From Bacillaceae bacterium OF18-1A (GTDB lineage: Bacteria > Bacillota > Bacilli > Bacillales > Bacillaceae_G), in the NCBI GenBank assembly GCA_027694045.1, contig JAQEWB010000001.1, positions 186,001 to 250,000 on the forward strand: 64,000 nt of DNA, written 5' to 3'. The first letter of the stretch is position 1. Each line of letters starts with the position of its first letter. The notes beneath the pieces were generated by a model that had not been told where the DNA came from, did no database searches, and saw only the letters and a list, made by a program, of their open reading frames with translations. The position numbers and the translations under genes were made by a program. Positions 61,530 to 64,000 of this stretch are shown here, piece by piece.

Positions 61530-61785
61530 TTAAACTAGAAATCGTTGAAGGGAAATAGTACATATGTCTTCTTACGAAAGAGAGTGGAATTCACCGGCTG
61601 AAAGATTCCTCGTATAGAACATATCGAACCTATCCCTGAGTCTTAAATGAAAGTTTAGGCGTTCGCCTGCGTTATAGGCGCCAAGTGGATATCTATGTAT
61701 ATCAATTAAGGTGGTACCGCGGAACAATGACCGTTTCGTCCTTTTTATTTTATTGAGGGCGAAGCGGTCATTTTTATTTTGCTCT
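61530..61785 (+). promoter_or_regulatory. T-box leader, probably proline-specific (CCU)
   Basis: The conserved T-box AAGGTGGTACCGCGG lies at 61709-61723. The terminator follows, GACCGTTTCGTCC with GGGCGAAGCGGTC and a T run (about 61727-61777). The base of stem I pairs GGGAAATAG (near 61551) with CTATCCC (61630-61636). The specifier loop there reads GAACCTA, giving codon CCU (61629-61631) for proline. Uncharged tRNA-Pro would prevent termination and switch on proB-proA. Confidence 0.92.
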
Positions 61786-61892
61786 TTAAATATTACAGGC
61801 GCAGCATTGGTGAAAAGAGATATGGCTGCAAACTGAATGAATAGAAGTGTAATTTATGAAAAACTTTGATTGTAGACTTGGGGGATAAAAAA

Positions 61893-62996
61893 GTGAAAAA
61901 ACAACGAATTGTTGTAAAGATTGGAAGTAGTTCCTTGGCAGCAAGTCATGGAGGCATCTCTAAAGAACAACTTTCAGATCACGTTGCCGCATTGGCAAGG
62001 TTGAAAGAAGAAGGGCATGAAGTTTTGTTAATTACATCAGGGGCCGTTGCTGCAGGTTTTTCTGCACTAGGGTATCCTAGTAGACCTGTGACAATAAAAG
62101 GGAAACAGGCTGCAGCAGCTGTCGGGCAAAGTCTATTAATGCAGGCGTACACAGAGGAATTCCGTAAATACGGTATCGTTACTGCGCAACTATTGCTGAC
62201 GAGAAGTGATTTTTCTAGAAAAGAACAATATAGTAACGCTTACGCTACTTTAGGAGAGCTACTAAACCGTTCTGCTCTTCCGATTATCAATGAAAATGAT
62301 TCCATCTCTTTAGAGGAGCTAACGTTCGGTGATAACGATATGCTATCAGCTTTAGTAAGTGGACTTGTGTCAGCAGATACGCTCATGATTTTTACGGATG
62401 TGAACGGTTTATATGATAAAAATCCTCAAAAAAATACGGATGCGAAAAAATATTATTTCCTTCCTGAAGTTACGGAAGAAATCGCTTCTCTTGCTGGAGA
62501 TGCGGGTTCAAAACTTGGGACTGGCGGTATGAAATCAAAAATCGATGCTGCAAAGATGGCATTATCTCTTGGGGTAAGTGTATTTATCGGAACAGGAAGT
62601 GGACAGGAGAAGTTTTTAGATGTGCTGAAGGGCAAAGGTGATGGAACGTATATCGGCAATGCTCCTCAAAAGGTAATTAAGATGAACAAGCAATGGATCG
62701 CCTTGCATTCACTTGTTAGCGGACAAATTGAAGTAGATGCTGGAGCAGCTACTGCGATCATACAACATGGAAAGAGTTTACTTCCAGCTGGTGTTACGAA
62801 TGTATCGGGATTTTTCCAAGTAGGTGAAGTTGTAGAGGTTATAACGCAACAAGGGCGCGTAATCGGAAAAGGACAATGCAGGTACAATGCAGAGGAACTA
62901 AGAGATTTAAAAGGTATGCAGAGCAATGATATTCAAGCAAGAGGCGAAAGGCATGATTATGAGGTCATCCATAGAGATCATTGGGTTTCATTGTGA
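61893..62996 (+). CDS. proB: Glutamate 5-kinase (ProB)
   Basis: The 367-residue protein has an amino-acid kinase domain ([16 protein letters not shown] at the start, [16 protein letters not shown] near 46, [18 protein letters not shown] near 140). A C-terminal PUA domain runs from about residue 275 ([20 protein letters not shown]). It phosphorylates glutamate for proline synthesis. The GTG at 61893 follows TTGGGGGATAAAAAA; a TTG at 61866 is in frame without a ribosome site. Expression depends on the proline T-box. Confidence 0.94.
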   Translation: MKKQRIVVKIGSSSLAASHGGISKEQLSDHVAALARLKEEGHEVLLITSGAVAAGFSALGYPSRPVTIKGKQAAAAVGQSLLMQAYTEEFRKYGIVTAQLLLTRSDFSRKEQYSNAYATLGELLNRSALPIINENDSISLEELTFGDNDMLSALVSGLVSADTLMIFTDVNGLYDKNPQKNTDAKKYYFLPEVTEEIASLAGDAGSKLGTGGMKSKIDAAKMALSLGVSVFIGTGSGQEKFLDVLKGKGDGTYIGNAPQKVIKMNKQWIALHSLVSGQIEVDAGAATAIIQHGKSLLPAGVTNVSGFFQVGEVVEVITQQGRVIGKGQCRYNAEELRDLKGMQSNDIQARGERHDYEVIHRDHWVSL

Positions 62997-63036
62997 AAAT
63001 AGAGGTCACTTTAACCGTTAAAAGGAGGAAATAAAA

Positions 63037-64000
63037 ATGAATGAAGTGTTAGTAAAGGGGAAAAAAGCGAAAGAGGTTGCTAGAGAACTTGTGCTTACAT
63101 CTACAGAGCAGAAAAACGAAGCACTTGCTGCGATTGCAGATCAGTTGATAGTAGAAACAGCTTATATTTTAGAGGAAAACAAACGGGATATCGAAGAAGG
63201 TAAGCGGAAAGGATTTTCCGATTCACTCCTTGATCGTCTTATGCTGAGTGAACAGCGTATTGTTGATATGACAGAAGGTATTAAACAGCTCATTGATTTA
63301 CGTGATCCTGTAGGAGAATGTGTAAGTGCATGGGAAAGGCCAAATGGACTATCTATTCAGGAGATGCGCGTACCGCTTGGTGTTGTTGGCATGATTTATG
63401 AGGCAAGACCGAATGTAACAGTGGATGCTGCTACAATTTGTTTGAAAACAGGAAATGCAGTCATATTACGTGGTAGTTCTTCTGCTATCCATTCTAACAA
63501 AGCCATCGTTAGCGTTATTCACCGGGCGCTTAAGCAAACTAGCTTGCCTTCAGAAAGTGTACAGCTCATAGAAGATACAACGAGAGATAGTGCAAAACAG
63601 TTGTTTACATTGAACGAGTACTTGGATGTTCTTATACCAAGAGGTGGTAAACAATTAATTGATACAGTAGTGAGAGAAGCGTCTGTTCCAGTACTTGAAA
63701 CAGGTGCGGGAAATTGTCATATATTCATTGATGAAACAGCAGATAAACAAATGGCGTTTAATATTATTATAAATGCAAAAACGCAGCGTCCATCTGTATG
63801 TAATGCAATTGAAACGATTATACTTCATGAAAATTGGGTGCAGCAATTTGGTAGCGAGTTGTTTTCTTCCTTGAAGGAAAGAGGAGTGGAGCTACGTGGT
63901 GATAATAAAGCAGTGGCGATTGATTCTTCTATCTTACTTGCGACAGAAGAAGACTGGGAAACTGAGTTTTTATCTCTCACACTAGCAGTGAAAGTAGTTT
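63037..64000 (+). CDS. proA: Gamma-glutamyl phosphate reductase (ProA), 3' end missing
   Basis: The first 321 codons are present and the frame runs off the window; the family is about 415 residues. Recognisable segments are [20 protein letters not shown] near residue 110, [17 protein letters not shown] near 221 and the catalytic cysteine in [13 protein letters not shown] near 255. It reduces glutamyl phosphate to glutamate semialdehyde with NADPH. The ATG follows AAAAGGAGGAAATAAAA, 40 bases after proB, so the two share the T-box transcript. Confidence 0.95.
   Translation, partial: MNEVLVKGKKAKEVARELVLTSTEQKNEALAAIADQLIVETAYILEENKRDIEEGKRKGFSDSLLDRLMLSEQRIVDMTEGIKQLIDLRDPVGECVSAWERPNGLSIQEMRVPLGVVGMIYEARPNVTVDAATICLKTGNAVILRGSSSAIHSNKAIVSVIHRALKQTSLPSESVQLIEDTTRDSAKQLFTLNEYLDVLIPRGGKQLIDTVVREASVPVLETGAGNCHIFIDETADKQMAFNIIINAKTQRPSVCNAIETIILHENWVQQFGSELFSSLKERGVELRGDNKAVAIDSSILLATEEDWETEFLSLTLAVKVV

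Noticed and set aside
1..64000. CRISPR arrays, tRNA or rRNA genes, prophage modules and PlcR boxes
   Set aside because: No spaced direct repeats, cloverleaf-like sequences or phage gene runs were seen, and no clear PlcR palindrome was found before inhA or other secreted-protein genes.

Overview
The window is low-GC Bacillus-type chromosome: strong GGAGG-like Shine-Dalgarno sites, frequent GTG and TTG starts, compact rho-independent terminators. The InhA metalloprotease, close Bacillus homologues (Des, RocE, RocB, YcxC/YcxD, YerA types) and many small acetyltransferase, Nudix and VOC genes point to the Bacillus cereus group. No rRNA, tRNA, CRISPR array, phage module or intact insertion sequence was found.

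Layout. 1-9.9 kb: an alkylation-repair gene cut by the window edge, a HesB-like protein, a lysine permease under a lysine riboswitch, a TauE-type exporter behind a leader terminator, and small enzymes. 9.9-15.8 kb: a divergent MocR regulator/EamA exporter pair with shared operators, then Nudix, GNAT, AraC and beta-lactamase-like genes. 15.8-20.1 kb: an accessory-looking block with a small membrane-peptide ORF, a 144-bp repeat with terminal inverted repeats, and a secreted peptide gene followed by two FtsX-type permeases and an ABC ATPase, a candidate bacteriocin/immunity cassette. 20.2-27.4 kb: SDR, WGR, Nudix, hydrolase, a TetM-like ribosomal protection GTPase with an overlapping upstream ORF, and a MarR-nitroreductase-monooxygenase operon. 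27.7-37 kb: a YerA-like deaminase, a secreted protein, a decayed TetR-like tail, an aminotransferase, a ProP-like transporter and a MoxR-DUF58-DUF4129 operon. 37-41.6 kb: PadR-DUF2812 and XRE-DUF2975 pairs, a possible small RNA, and an orphan gene tail.

41.8-49.3 kb is a DeoR-controlled ABC importer operon that also encodes a PHP-type metallohydrolase and a HAD phosphatase, suggesting uptake of a phosphorylated or phosphodiester compound. A secreted alkaline phosphatase and InhA follow. A 0.4-kb IS200/IS605-like remnant precedes the Des desaturase gene. 56-64 kb joins amino-acid genes: an IclR regulator with RocE-like and RocB-like targets that share an operator motif, then proC diverging from a proline T-box that controls proB-proA (proA runs off the end).

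Gene calls rest on motifs, start sites and family resemblance recognised by eye. No database search was run.
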